Assembly (NCBI GenBank): GCA_016763895.1
Contig: JAESSV010000201.1
Span: 1 to 9,515, forward strand
Origin: Magnetovibrio sp.
GTDB taxonomy: Bacteria; Pseudomonadota; Alphaproteobacteria; Rhodospirillales; Magnetovibrionaceae
DNA: 9,515 nt
Direction of reading: 5' to 3'
The notes beneath the pieces are model-generated. The model worked only from the letters and a program-made list of their open reading frames with translations, did no database searches and was not told the DNA's origin. Of this stretch, positions 1-7,255 are shown one piece after another. Numbering within the stretch: position 1 is the first letter of the stretch; each line of letters begins with the position of its first letter. A program made the translations under genes and the position numbers.

Positions 1-1062
1 GGCAAGGTGTTCTTTGCCAATTCCGGATCGGAAGCCGTCGACACCGCGTTAAAATTGGTGTGGTACGTCAACAACGCGCGGGGACGACCACTTAAAAAGA
101 AAATCATCGCCCGAGACAAAGCTTATCACGGCAGCACCATTGCGGCCGCCAGCCTGACCGGGCTTGGGGCCATGCACAATGCTTTTGACCTGCCCATTGA
201 CCGGGTGTTGAGAACCGCTTGTCCGCACCATTACCGCTTTGCCAAACCCGGTGAGACTGAGCAAGATTTTGCCACCCGGCTGGCCGATGAACTGGATCAA
301 CTCATACAATCTGAAGGCCCCGACACCGTGGCGGCCTTTATCGCCGAACCCGTGATGGGGGCCGGCGGCGTATTGATCCCGCCGGACACATATTTTGCCA
401 AAATTCAAGCGGTCCTGAAAAAACACGACGTCTTGTTAATCGCCGACGAAATCATTTGTGGTTTTGGTCGCACGGGCAACATGTGGGGGTCTGAGACCTA
501 TGGGTTAAAACCCGACATGATCACCACCGCCAAGGCCTTGTCCTCAGCTTACATCCCCATTTCGGCGTTGATGATTTCCGAAGAATTGTTCCAAGACATG
601 GTTCAAGAAAGCGATCACCAAGGTATTTTTGGTCACGGCTTCACCTATGGCGGCCACCCGGTGGCCTGTGCTGTGGCTCTGGAAACCTTGAACATCTATC
701 AAGATCGCGACATTGTTGGGCATGTGCAAAACGTCTCACCGGTGTTTCAAGACGGTCTGAAGGCTTTAAAAAGCCATCCCTTGGTCGGAGAAGTCCGCGT
801 GGTCGGGTTGGTGGGGGCCATAGAATTGGTCGCAAACAAAGCCACCAAGCAAGCTTTCGATCCCAAACTTGGGGTTGGGGCCCACGTCGTTCAGCGTTTT
901 TTATCCAACCACATGATCGGACGCAACATGGGGGATTCCATTGCCTTTGCCCCGCCCTTGATCATCAATGAGCGCCAAATCAAAGACATGCTGGCCAGAA
1001 CCAAACGGGCTTTGGATGAAACCCTTGGCTGGTTACAAAAAAATAACCACGTCGATTTTTAA
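1..1062 (+). CDS. Class III PLP-dependent aminotransferase (omega-amino acid/diamine type), 5' truncated by window edge
   Basis: This enzyme moves an amino group from an amine or omega-amino acid to a keto acid using pyridoxal phosphate (PLP) in the cytoplasm. The frame is already open at base 1 (Gly-Lys-Val-Phe-Phe-Ala-Asn-Ser-Gly-Ser-Glu-Ala), which is an internal class III motif, so the GTG at position 7 is not the start. Family members are about 450 residues; 353 codons are visible, so roughly 100 N-terminal residues lie upstream. The motif IADEIICGFGRTG carries the cofactor-ring aspartate (codon 445-447), and TTAKALSSAYIPISA carries the Schiff-base lysine (codon 532-534). The FGHGFTYGGHPVACAVALET block is typical of omega-transaminases acting with pyruvate. 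The gene ends in TAA at 1060-1062. Fold and class are certain. The substrate (beta-alanine, putrescine, taurine or another amine) cannot be read from this sequence, and no neighbour in view gives it away. Confidence 0.93.
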   Translation, partial: GKVFFANSGSEAVDTALKLVWYVNNARGRPLKKKIIARDKAYHGSTIAAASLTGLGAMHNAFDLPIDRVLRTACPHHYRFAKPGETEQDFATRLADELDQLIQSEGPDTVAAFIAEPVMGAGGVLIPPDTYFAKIQAVLKKHDVLLIADEIICGFGRTGNMWGSETYGLKPDMITTAKALSSAYIPISALMISEELFQDMVQESDHQGIFGHGFTYGGHPVACAVALETLNIYQDRDIVGHVQNVSPVFQDGLKALKSHPLVGEVRVVGLVGAIELVANKATKQAFDPKLGVGAHVVQRFLSNHMIGRNMGDSIAFAPPLIINERQIKDMLARTKRALDETLGWLQKNNHVDF

Positions 1063-1072
1063 GCTGAAAATA

Positions 1073-1099
1073 GCCACAAATAAAACATGACTTTGTGGC
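1073..1099 (+). terminator. Hairpin after the aminotransferase gene, possible terminator
   Basis: A perfect 8-bp inverted repeat, GCCACAAA (1073-1080) and TTTGTGGC (1092-1099), encloses an 11-nt loop, 10 nt after the aminotransferase stop. There is no uninterrupted T tract after it (AAGTCTTGCTT follows), so it is at best a weak intrinsic terminator. It could instead be a transcript 3'-end stabiliser or a protein-binding site upstream of hemA. Confidence 0.45.
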
Positions 1100-1104
1100 A
1101 AGTC

Positions 1105-1134
1105 TTGCTTCAGACGAAATATTTAAGCTATTAT
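1105..1134 (+). promoter_or_regulatory. Candidate sigma70-type promoter for hemA
   Basis: TTGCTT (1105-1110) and TATTAT (1129-1134) are separated by 18 bp and lie about 90 bp before the hemA start. The -10 matches the consensus at 5 of 6 positions and the -35 at 3 of 6. This would give a leader of roughly 80 nt. No FNR-type TTGAT-N4-ATCAA site is visible in the 1063-1222 spacer. The assignment rests on hexamer matching only. Confidence 0.35.
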
Positions 1135-1160
1135 GGACCCCATAAAAAGATCAAACGGGC

Positions 1161-1188
1161 TGAATATTATTTAAGTCATTGAATATTA
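1161..1188. repeat. 9-bp direct repeat TGAATATTA in the hemA leader
   Basis: TGAATATTA occurs at 1161-1169 and again at 1180-1188, a 19-bp pitch or nearly two helical turns, in an AT-rich patch just before the hemA ribosome-binding site. Two same-face copies could be a regulator site, but AT-rich sequence yields such repeats by chance. Confidence 0.4.
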
Positions 1189-1222
1189 ATGTTTATTCGG
1201 CGTCGCTCTTGCGGAGGACTAC

Positions 1223-2437
1223 ATGAACTACGAGCAATTTTTTGCGGATAAGATCGCTGAGCTGGAGGCGGAAGGCCGTTACCGCGTCTTTGCCGACATC
1301 GAACGCCAAGCGGGAAAGTTCCCAAAAGCGACGGTGCATGCCAAAAACGGTGAATCCAAAGAAATCACGGTTTGGTGTTCCAATGATTACATGGGCATGG
1401 GACAAAATCCCGTGGCGGTCAAAGCCATGAGAGACACCGCCCAAGGTTACGGCGTTGGCGCGGGGGGAACGCGCAATATTTCTGGCACCATGCATGAACA
1501 CGTTTTGTTGGAAGAATCTCTGGCCGATCTTCATGACAAAGAAAGTGCTTTAATTTTCCAATCTGGCTGGGTTGCGAACTTAACCACCCTGTCCACCGTG
1601 GCCTCTATGATTCCGGGCTGTGTGATTATTTCCGACAGCAAGAACCACAATTCCATGATCGAAGGCATTCGTCATTCGCGCGCCGAAAAACACATTTTTC
1701 GCCACAACGATTTGGAAGACCTTGAAAACATCCTTAAATCCATTGATCCTTCCCGGCCCAAACTGATCGCCTTTGAAAGCGTGTATTCCATGGAAGGCGA
1801 CATTGGCCCGATCAAAGGCATTTGCGACCTGGCCGACAAATATGATGCCATGACATTCATTGATGAAGTGCATGCGGTTGGCTTGTATGGCAAACGGGGT
1901 GGCGGTGTTGCCGAACGCGAAGGCTTGATGGATCGCATCACCATTATCCAAGGGACGCTGGCCAAAGGCTATGGCGTGATCGGCGGTTATATCGCCGGCA
2001 CCAAAGCCATGTGTGACTTTGTGCGCAGTTATGGCACCGGGTTTATCTTTTCCAGTTCCATGCCCCCCGCCGTTGCCGCCGCCGCCCGCGCCAACGTTAA
2101 CTATATGAAAGAACACAACGAGCTGCGCGAACGTCACCAAGAACGCGCCGCGACGCTGAAAAAACGGTTTCAAGACGCTGGACTTCCCGTCTTGATTTCA
2201 GAAAGCCACATTGTGCCCGTAATGGTGGGCGATGCCGTATTGTGCAAACAAGCTTCGGACGACCTTATGGCCTTGCATAACATTTATGTTCAGCCCATCA
2301 ACTATCCCACCGTTGAGCGGGGCACGGAACGCTTGCGTTTCACCCCCACCCCTCATCATACCGACGCCTTGATGGACGAACTGGTTGCGGCCTTGGTGGA
2401 AGTTTGGGGACGGTTAGGTCTTAAAGACGCGGCTTAA
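1223..2437 (+). CDS. hemA: 5-aminolevulinate synthase (ALAS, C4/Shemin pathway)
   Basis: The enzyme condenses glycine with succinyl-CoA to give 5-aminolevulinate, the first committed precursor of haem and other tetrapyrroles, using PLP in the cytoplasm. The 404-residue length matches alphaproteobacterial ALAS. Visible family blocks are [14 protein letters not shown] near residue 50, the glycine-rich [13 protein letters not shown] near residue 80, [10 protein letters not shown], the PLP aspartate in [22 protein letters not shown] with the Schiff-base Lys248 (same number as in Rhodobacter ALAS), [10 protein letters not shown], and the C-terminal [20 protein letters not shown]. These distinguish it from the related KBL and BioF enzymes. 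The ATG at 1223 is preceded by a good GGAGG (1213-1217). A PadR-like gene follows after 29 bp and is probably co-transcribed. The name hemA is used in the alphaproteobacterial sense (ALAS), not for glutamyl-tRNA reductase. Confidence 0.97.
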   Translation: MNYEQFFADKIAELEAEGRYRVFADIERQAGKFPKATVHAKNGESKEITVWCSNDYMGMGQNPVAVKAMRDTAQGYGVGAGGTRNISGTMHEHVLLEESLADLHDKESALIFQSGWVANLTTLSTVASMIPGCVIISDSKNHNSMIEGIRHSRAEKHIFRHNDLEDLENILKSIDPSRPKLIAFESVYSMEGDIGPIKGICDLADKYDAMTFIDEVHAVGLYGKRGGGVAEREGLMDRITIIQGTLAKGYGVIGGYIAGTKAMCDFVRSYGTGFIFSSSMPPAVAAAARANVNYMKEHNELRERHQERAATLKKRFQDAGLPVLISESHIVPVMVGDAVLCKQASDDLMALHNIYVQPINYPTVERGTERLRFTPTPHHTDALMDELVAALVEVWGRLGLKDAA

Positions 2438-2466
2438 GGGCCCCAAACCAGTGGAGCCTATGGGTT

Positions 2467-3021
2467 ATGTTTGCCGATAACACGCTAACGCCAAAAGAAG
2501 CCATTCGATTATGTGCTTTGGGAACGCTTGCCCAGGCGGCTAAGCCCATGCGTTATGCCCAGTTGGCCGCCGAAATCCGTCATTTTACCAGCCGCATCAC
2601 GGGACCTTCGATCGACATCATGGGCACATCCATCGAGCTTTTGAAATACGAAGGCTTGGTTGATCCCATTGAAGGTGTTGGCATGGAAGACGATGCGCTG
2701 TTGGCGCTCACGGAAAAGGGTCGCACGGCCTTCACCACCCTTATGACGTCCCGTATTCGCGCCCAAGGCAGCGAGGTCAACAAGCTCATCACCACCCTTA
2801 AGCTACGCTTTTTGCACATGTTGAACCAAGACGACAAATGCCACCAAATCGACCTTTTGATCGAAAGCGTTGAAATCGAACTCAACCGCTTGGACGATCT
2901 TCACCGGTCCCATGAAAATGACGAAGGCTATCTCACCGACTGGCTCAGCCACGACATCCAACAACTGGAAAACCACCTGGACTGGTTAGAAGGGATGAAA
3001 GAACGGGTGGCTCGTGGTTAA
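2467..3021 (+). CDS. PadR-like winged-helix protein, putative transcriptional regulator
   Basis: The 184-residue protein has a predicted N-terminal winged helix of about 90 residues (helices near 10-45, then IELLKYEGLVDPIEG and LTEKGRTAF). The block ending LTEKGR at residues 81-86 is the typical wing-end signature of PadR-family regulators. The remainder (about 95-180) is strongly helical, with QIDLLIESVEIELNRLDDL resembling the PadR C-terminal dimerisation helices. There is no signal peptide or membrane segment. The ATG at 2467 follows GGAG (2453-2456) with a longish 10-nt gap; the other nearby ATG at 2460 runs into a stop after six codons. It lies 29 bp after hemA, so joint transcription is likely, and a role linked to tetrapyrrole supply is possible but is inference from position. 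The stop overlaps the convergent sensor kinase gene by 4 bp. The winged-helix fold is likely; DNA target and ligand are unknown. Confidence 0.7.
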   Translation: MFADNTLTPKEAIRLCALGTLAQAAKPMRYAQLAAEIRHFTSRITGPSIDIMGTSIELLKYEGLVDPIEGVGMEDDALLALTEKGRTAFTTLMTSRIRAQGSEVNKLITTLKLRFLHMLNQDDKCHQIDLLIESVEIELNRLDDLHRSHENDEGYLTDWLSHDIQQLENHLDWLEGMKERVARG

Positions 3022-5345
3022 AGGGATCGCACACGGTCTTTCGGGAACGTGACGGTAACTTGAGTTCCTTCGCCCTCTTTGCTTTGAATGTCCAAACCTC
3101 CACCGTGTTGTTGCATCAAGCCAACGGCTAAGGGCAAACCTAAACCTGAGCCTTCGTATTTGCGGTTAAGACCTGAATCCACTTGTCCAAATTTACTCAA
3201 CGACACTTTAACGTCCTCATTGTTCATGCCAATTCCGGTATCGGTGACACATATCTTCAGGGCTCCATCCCCATTGAGCTGCGCAGAAATTTTGACTTCA
3301 CCGTGTTCCGGGGTAAATTTTACGGCATTGCTGAGCAGGTTTAAAAGGACCTGTTTTATCCGCCGTTCATCCACAAAAACGTTCGGACAATCGGAATTTA
3401 TTAAAGATTCGACCGTCACCTTGGCATCGTCCGCACGGGCCTTAATCATGCGGATTGAAGCCGCGGTGACCTTTTTTATTTTGACCTCTTCTTCGTGCAA
3501 AACCAAGGCGTTCGCCTCAATCGCAGAAACGTCGAGAATATCATTAATCAGGTCCAAGAGGTGCTGGCCAGAAAAATTGATATCGTCCATATATTCCACG
3601 TACTTTTTATTGCCGACGGGGCCAAATATTTCCGCTTGAATGGAACTGGAAAAGCCAATGATGGCGTTTAAAGGCGTGCGCAATTCATGGCTCATATTGG
3701 CGATTAAGTCCGTTTTCGCCCGATTGGCAACCATCGCTTGGTTTGTGGCCACGCGCATTTTGTTTTCGGCTTCCTTGCGCGACGTAATGTCTTCATGCGA
3801 GGCGGCGAAGTTTATGACAACCCCATCCGCAGACCGAATGGGGGCTATGGTTACATTCGCCCAAAACGCCTCACCATTTTTGGTTCGATCTTCAAGTTCG
3901 TGTTGCCATACGTCGCCACGCTGAATGGTTTTCCACAAATCTTTGTAAACAGCTTCAGGCGTTTTTCCGGATTTAAGAATCCGAGGCGTTTTGCCGATCA
4001 CTTCATCGGGCGCATATCCGGTGATTTCATAGAACCGTTCATTGACATATTCGATGGTTCCTTTGAGATCGGTAATCATCATCATGGTTGGACTTTGTTC
4101 TATGGTTTGGGCAAGTTTTTGCTGGGCTGTCATGGTCACGCGCAGCTTTTCTGTCATGCTCATAAAAGACCGCGCCAACCCGCCAATTTCATCTTTTCGC
4201 TCAACCGGAACCGAATGATCAAAATTTCCTGCGGCAATGGCGCGGGTTGCGTCGTGAAGCTCTTGAATAGGACGACTGATGTTGGTGGCTAAGCCTGCTG
4301 CGACGACAAGAACAACCAAAAAACCCCCAAGGCCAACACCCCAAAATGTATTTGAAATTTTTTGCATACTCGCAAATGCGATGTCATGATCTAAGTCCAA
4401 AAAAACAAACCAGGTGGTCTTATGCCAGGCTTCCCCCATCACACCCGGTTTTGCGCCAGAGGGCAGAATACGAGAATAAATCGGCACCGAAATCGGAGCA
4501 TAGCCCATGATGGTTTTCACCCCATCATGGTTGTCCATAGCCCAGCCGCCCTTTTTTTCCATTAATATTCCGTTCTCAATCGGCGTCACTTCATTCGGTC
4601 TTCTGTCCTTGAAAACGATGACAAAGGAACCTGAGTTGCGGGCAATTGAAGATATTATATTTTTATCGCTATCGACGTTGATGACGCTCAAAAGACCCTT
4701 AAATTTGAAATTTATTTTAAGGATGCCAATAATCTTTCCCGCATCTCTGACCGGCACCACGGCCCCAATGACAAACGCGCCGACACTGGTATCATATCCG
4801 CGATCATCAAAAAGCACCGCCCCCTTGCCCCCTGCATAACTTTCTTTCCACCACGATTCATCCCCCTGATAGTAATCAGACAGCGTTTTTGTCATGGCAA
4901 CGTTTGCCCCACGTTGATCCGTGACAAAAAGCTCCCCGTATTTGGTGGGGTCACGATCGTGGTACTGTTTAAAGAGACCAGACAAGGCATTTTGAGAAAT
5001 AGCCGAAGCCGTTTTGGTTTGACCTTTTTGGGCAATCCATTTTTTATCCTTCATCAGGATATTGTCCATGGCCTCGGCATCAGAAAGGGTTTCATAGCGT
5101 TTGTTGGCCTTTCTAAGGGCCTCTAGAATCAAGGGGTGAGTCGACAAAATAACCGATTCTTCGATTTTATCGTTGAGGATCACCTCAATCGCCCGGGATT
5201 TTTCAATCGCCATATTCGCAAATTTTGAGCTGATTTCATCTCTGAGCGATTGCGAAGCGATTTGCACACCTGAAATCGATAAAAAGACGATCGGCACAAA
5301 CGAAATAAAAAGAAGCACCAAAACCAACTTCAAACGAATGCCCAT
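3018..5345 (-). CDS. Membrane sensor histidine kinase (Cache-HAMP-PAS-HisKA-HATPase)
   Basis: A 775-residue inner-membrane sensor that should autophosphorylate on histidine in response to a periplasmic ligand. Domains in order: transmembrane helix at about 5-27; a periplasmic region of about 300 residues resembling a double Cache sensor (WWKESYAGGKGAV, then VGAFVIGAVVPVRDAGKIIGILKI); a second membrane helix at about 335-356; HAMP at about 354-404; PAS at about 414-523; HisKA with phospho-acceptor His553 in MSHELRTPLN; then an ATPase with N box Asn673 (LLNLLSNAVKFTP), G1 DTGIGM (702-707), F box Phe719 and G2 GSGLGL (732-737). The FGPVGNKKY segment followed by LLDLINDILDVS is typical of alphaproteobacterial PleC/DivJ-like kinases. 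No receiver domain is fused, and no response regulator adjoins it in the same transcript. ATG 5343-5345 is preceded by AAGGGA with a 7-nt spacing. Ligand and partner are unknown; a plausible partner is the receiver/Hpt pair about 1.3 kb away. Confidence 0.95.
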   Translation of the reverse strand: MGIRLKLVLVLLFISFVPIVFLSISGVQIASQSLRDEISSKFANMAIEKSRAIEVILNDKIEESVILSTHPLILEALRKANKRYETLSDAEAMDNILMKDKKWIAQKGQTKTASAISQNALSGLFKQYHDRDPTKYGELFVTDQRGANVAMTKTLSDYYQGDESWWKESYAGGKGAVLFDDRGYDTSVGAFVIGAVVPVRDAGKIIGILKINFKFKGLLSVINVDSDKNIISSIARNSGSFVIVFKDRRPNEVTPIENGILMEKKGGWAMDNHDGVKTIMGYAPISVPIYSRILPSGAKPGVMGEAWHKTTWFVFLDLDHDIAFASMQKISNTFWGVGLGGFLVVLVVAAGLATNISRPIQELHDATRAIAAGNFDHSVPVERKDEIGGLARSFMSMTEKLRVTMTAQQKLAQTIEQSPTMMMITDLKGTIEYVNERFYEITGYAPDEVIGKTPRILKSGKTPEAVYKDLWKTIQRGDVWQHELEDRTKNGEAFWANVTIAPIRSADGVVINFAASHEDITSRKEAENKMRVATNQAMVANRAKTDLIANMSHELRTPLNAIIGFSSSIQAEIFGPVGNKKYVEYMDDINFSGQHLLDLINDILDVSAIEANALVLHEEEVKIKKVTAASIRMIKARADDAKVTVESLINSDCPNVFVDERRIKQVLLNLLSNAVKFTPEHGEVKISAQLNGDGALKICVTDTGIGMNNEDVKVSLSKFGQVDSGLNRKYEGSGLGLPLAVGLMQQHGGGLDIQSKEGEGTQVTVTFPKDRVRSL

Positions 5346-5396
5346 CGTGCCATCCCTTCAGTTTAACTGCAGCTCTTGTTATCCCTCTTTGGTATA

Positions 5397-5425
5397 ATTC
5401 TATTGTATTAGAAATGGCATTGCAA
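5397..5425 (-). promoter_or_regulatory. Candidate promoter of the sensor kinase gene
   Basis: Read on the minus strand, TTGCAA (5425-5420) and TAGAAT (5402-5397) are separated by exactly 17 bp, matching the sigma70 hexamers at 4 of 6 and 5 of 6 positions. The start would be near 5390, about 45 nt before the kinase ATG. The -35 lies inside the 12-bp palindrome at 5417-5428. The assignment is by motif only. Confidence 0.4.
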
Positions 5426-5428
5426 TGC
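5417..5428. promoter_or_regulatory. 12-bp perfect palindrome GCATTGCAATGC, possible operator
   Basis: GCATTGCAATGC equals its own reverse complement over all 12 bases and covers the candidate -35 of the kinase promoter, a usual position for a dimeric repressor. Its right part is also the left foot of the long hairpin at 5422-5461. No regulator can be named. Confidence 0.4.
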
Positions 5429-5461
5429 ATTCAAGAAGGCGGGCCTGCTTGAATACATTGC
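5422..5461 (-). terminator. Long imperfect hairpin between the VOC and kinase genes, possible terminator of the VOC transcript
   Basis: Arms GCAATG (5422-5427), ATTCAAG (5429-5435) and AGG (5437-5439) pair with CCT (5444-5446), CTTGAAT (5448-5454) and CATTGC (5456-5461), interrupted by single C/A and A/G mismatches. That gives 16 pairs with a 4-nt CGGG loop. It starts 34 nt after the VOC stop on the minus strand. No clean T tract follows on that strand, so intrinsic termination is uncertain; transcript protection or protein binding are alternatives. Confidence 0.45.
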
Positions 5462-5495
5462 GCTGAGCCTGATGTTTCGACGGCGGTTGATCCCC

Positions 5496-5876
5496 TCAAG
5501 AGGGTGTAATACAAAACGCATTCAATTTATTGCCGTCTAAATCACGAAAATATCCACTATAAAAAGAACCCTCCCCGCGTGGCCCTGGCAAGCCTTCGTC
5601 CGTTGCCCCAAGGTCTATGGCTTTTTGGTAAAAAGCATCAACTTGATCGGTATTTTCCATCACAAGTGCAACCATAACGCCATTGCCAACGGTGGCACGT
5701 TTTTCATCGCAAGGACGGGTGACGGTCAAGCAGGGCTTTGATAAATCCACACCCCATGCAACAAAATGGTTAACCTCGTCCATAACCCGCGAGGCCCCAA
5801 TTTCAGCGAGAAGAGCATCGTAAAAGGCTGTTGATTTTTCTAAGTCATTCGTTCCCAGTGTCACATATCCAATCAT
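5496..5876 (-). CDS. VOC (glyoxalase/bleomycin-resistance fold) family protein
   Basis: A 126-residue single-unit VOC protein, the usual size for one with two beta-alpha-beta-beta-beta modules. Seen are MIGYVTLGTNDLEKSTAFYD at the start, GNGVMVALVMENTDQVDAFY in the middle and GYFRDLDGNKLNAF at the end, which match a common proteobacterial glyoxalase-like family. The His usually found at position 4 of the first strand is Tyr4, and the Glu usually found after GN-x-(I/L) in the last strand is Asn119, so canonical metal binding looks weakened and lactoylglutathione lyase activity should not be assumed. I chose ATG 5874-5876 because a purine-rich AGAGAGACAAG precedes it; the longer frame begins at a TTG without a good site. 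It is divergent from a WYL repressor with a shared operator, so it is probably that repressor's target. Substrate unknown. Confidence 0.88.
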   Translation of the reverse strand: MIGYVTLGTNDLEKSTAFYDALLAEIGASRVMDEVNHFVAWGVDLSKPCLTVTRPCDEKRATVGNGVMVALVMENTDQVDAFYQKAIDLGATDEGLPGPRGEGSFYSGYFRDLDGNKLNAFCITPS

Positions 5877-5918
5877 GTTCTTGTCTCTCTTTTCATCAAA
5901 ATGTTTCAATCGTGATCA

Positions 5919-5926
5919 AATATACT
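5919..5926. promoter_or_regulatory. Overlapping divergent -10 elements between the VOC and WYL genes
   Basis: TATACT (5921-5926, plus strand) and TATATT (5924-5919, minus strand) overlap and each matches TATAAT at 5 of 6 positions. The first would start the WYL transcript near 5933, at the left edge of the operator. The second would start the VOC transcript near 5912, placing its -35 inside the operator. No convincing -35 is visible for either, as is common for regulated promoters. Confidence 0.35.
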
Positions 5927-5933
5927 CGACACA

Positions 5934-5954
5934 CCCTGACAGTTCATGTCAGGG
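5934..5954. promoter_or_regulatory. Operator-like inverted repeat CCCTGACA-N5-TGTCAGGG
   Basis: Two perfect 8-bp arms, CCCTGACA (5934-5941) and TGTCAGGG (5947-5954), flank GTTCA. The site lies in the divergent spacer between a VOC gene and a WYL-family regulator, the classic place for an autoregulator's operator. The right arm supplies the AGGG (5951-5954) that serves as ribosome-binding site for the WYL gene at 5961, so a bound dimer would cover both the transcription start and the translation signal. Confidence 0.75.
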
Positions 5955-5960
5955 TTAGAT

Positions 5961-6647
5961 ATGCGCGTTTTACGATTGTTTTCGATCTTGGATCGTTTAA
6001 GGGTGAACCAGCACCCCGTATCAGCAGAGACATTGGCATCAATGCTGGACGTTTCCGTGCGCACCATTTACCGAGATATGGCAGCGCTTCAATCCATGGG
6101 AGCCCCCATTCGTGGCGAATCGGGGGTCGGTTATCAAATGGAAAAAGGGTACTTCCTGCCACCGCTTCATTTTGACCCCGACGAATTAGATGCCCTGACC
6201 CTGGGTCTTCAGTTGGTCGCAATCCGAGGCGATAAAGGATTGGAAAAGGCGGCGGCACGCGCGTCCGCAAAAATCACGTCAGCCCTTCAAGACGGCCAAC
6301 AGAACGCCTTCCAAACGTCCCCCTTGCATGCTTATCATGACCCCACCGGCACACAAGCTTGCATGCCTCTGTTGGGCCCCGTGCGGGTGGCTTTGCGAAA
6401 GCGCAACAAGCTTTTCATTGCGTACAAGGACTTAAAGGACCACCACAGCACGCGCACCATTCGTCCACTTGGGCTTACCGTGTTTGAAAAAGCGTGGTTG
6501 CTAACAGCCTGGTGCGAAAAGCGATCTGACTTTCGAAATTTTCGGGTTGATCGCATCAAAACTATGGATAAATTGCCGGAAACCTTCCCCCGTGAGGCGG
6601 GCAAGGAATTCTCGGACTTTTTAAAAACGCTACCGAACAAATCGTAA
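5961..6647 (+). CDS. YafY-type transcriptional regulator, HTH_11 plus WYL domain
   Basis: A cytoplasmic DNA-binding regulator of 228 residues. Residues 1 to about 56 form a winged helix-turn-helix (RLFSILDRLR, VSAETLASMLDVSVRTIYRDM, GAPIRGESGVGYQME). A linker leads to the WYL ligand-sensing domain at roughly 125-205, including IAYKDLKDHHSTRTIRPLGL and FRNFRVDRI. The eponymous Trp-Tyr-Leu is Trp179-Leu180-Leu181 here. An in-frame ATG at 5946 lies inside the operator repeat and has no ribosome-binding site. The ATG at 5961 has AGGG 6 nt upstream and begins MRVLRLF, as such regulators usually do, so it is preferred. It is divergent from the VOC gene and probably represses both it and itself through the repeat at 5934-5954. 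It converges on the Hpt gene with a 14-bp gap. Effector unknown. Confidence 0.92.
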   Translation: MRVLRLFSILDRLRVNQHPVSAETLASMLDVSVRTIYRDMAALQSMGAPIRGESGVGYQMEKGYFLPPLHFDPDELDALTLGLQLVAIRGDKGLEKAAARASAKITSALQDGQQNAFQTSPLHAYHDPTGTQACMPLLGPVRVALRKRNKLFIAYKDLKDHHSTRTIRPLGLTVFEKAWLLTAWCEKRSDFRNFRVDRIKTMDKLPETFPREAGKEFSDFLKTLPNKS

Positions 6648-6661
6648 GGCTTCCGCCAAGG

Positions 6662-7156
6662 TCAGCCCTTATCACGCATCAACGTAAGCCCCATCAGCAA
6701 CTGCTTGCCTTCGGCTCCGCCATCGTCTTTGAGCTTATGAGAAATCACCACGCGCATGGCATCGATGTAAACGCGCATGGATTTATGTTCCCGGGACCCA
6801 AAGGTTTCTGAATTTTCCAAGATTCCCGCCAACAAATCGCTGATTTGGGTCATCAGCGGATAACCAAAGCTGCCGCCTTGTCCCTTCATGTCATGGACAA
6901 TGCTAAACATGGCATCAATGTTGGCTTTATCGTCAGGCGCACCCTTTTTCAACGTGTTAAATGCAGCTTCCAGACGCACAAAATCTTCACTGACCCAATT
7001 CAAATAATCATCGGATAAGTTCTCGATAACGGCTTCAGCCTTAGCCAAGGCCGCCAAATTCACGGCGCCTGGCCCACCCTTTGTGATCTTGTTTTGCAAG
7101 GTTTGCGGGGGCTTCACAAATTGTGGAGCCGCATCGGGTTTATTTTCGTCAGCCAT
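6662..7156 (-). CDS. Hpt (histidine phosphotransfer) domain protein
   Basis: A 164-residue soluble protein with a disordered N-terminal stretch of about 35 residues rich in Pro, Lys and Gln, followed by a four-helix Hpt bundle. The phospho-acceptor is His88 in IVHDMKGQGGSFGYPLM, the standard HxxKG motif of phosphotransfer proteins. It should take phosphate from, or return it to, an aspartate on a receiver domain. The start is set at the ATG of MADENKP because AGGA precedes it by 7 nt. An in-frame ATG 10 codons upstream (7184-7186) has AAGG at a similar spacing, so a 174-residue form is possible. It follows the receiver gene on the same strand after 99 bp of AT-rich DNA, and that receiver is the obvious partner. 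The motif makes the call solid; the pathway output is unknown. Confidence 0.9.
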   Translation of the reverse strand: MADENKPDAAPQFVKPPQTLQNKITKGGPGAVNLAALAKAEAVIENLSDDYLNWVSEDFVRLEAAFNTLKKGAPDDKANIDAMFSIVHDMKGQGGSFGYPLMTQISDLLAGILENSETFGSREHKSMRVYIDAMRVVISHKLKDDGGAEGKQLLMGLTLMRDKG

Positions 7157-7255
7157 CAAGCTTTCCTGTCTGTAAGTTCCCCACATCGAGAAACCTTTTT
7201 TGAATTATCATCAAAATATTGCAATCTTTAAAATACTCTATTTCTCAAGTTATAT
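7157..7255 (-). other. AT-rich 99-bp spacer between receiver and Hpt genes
   Basis: No hairpin followed by a T tract is visible, so read-through from the receiver gene into the Hpt gene is plausible. A GATAAT-like -10 on the minus strand (about 7210-7205) could give the Hpt gene its own promoter, but its -35 is poor. No other structure was found. Confidence 0.4.

Noticed and set aside
1580..2173. Long minus-strand open frame inside hemA (197 codons)
   Set aside because: It is antisense to a clear 5-aminolevulinate synthase, has low-complexity His/Gly/Asn-rich content, and has no family resemblance; a shadow of hemA codon use.
3018..3021. 4-bp tail-to-tail overlap between the PadR-like and kinase genes as a special regulatory feature
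   Set aside because: Short convergent overlaps are common in compact bacterial genomes, and nothing else here suggests antisense control.
3738..4292. Plus-strand open frame of 184 codons inside the sensor kinase gene
   Set aside because: It lies antisense to the PAS/HAMP region, which has strong motif support, and its translation shows no recognisable domain.
5393..5398. Perfect TATAAT on the plus strand
   Set aside because: No plus-strand gene begins downstream within reach and no good -35 precedes it; probably a chance match in AT-rich DNA.
5906..5919. FNR-like site TCAAT-N4-ATCAA between the VOC and WYL genes
   Set aside because: Only the right half matches TTGAT-N4-ATCAA; the left half misses two bases, and there is no supporting gene context.
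5946..5960. In-frame ATG at 5946 as start of the WYL regulator
   Set aside because: It lies inside the operator repeat and has no ribosome-binding site, whereas ATG 5961 has AGGG at good spacing and gives the usual family N-terminus.
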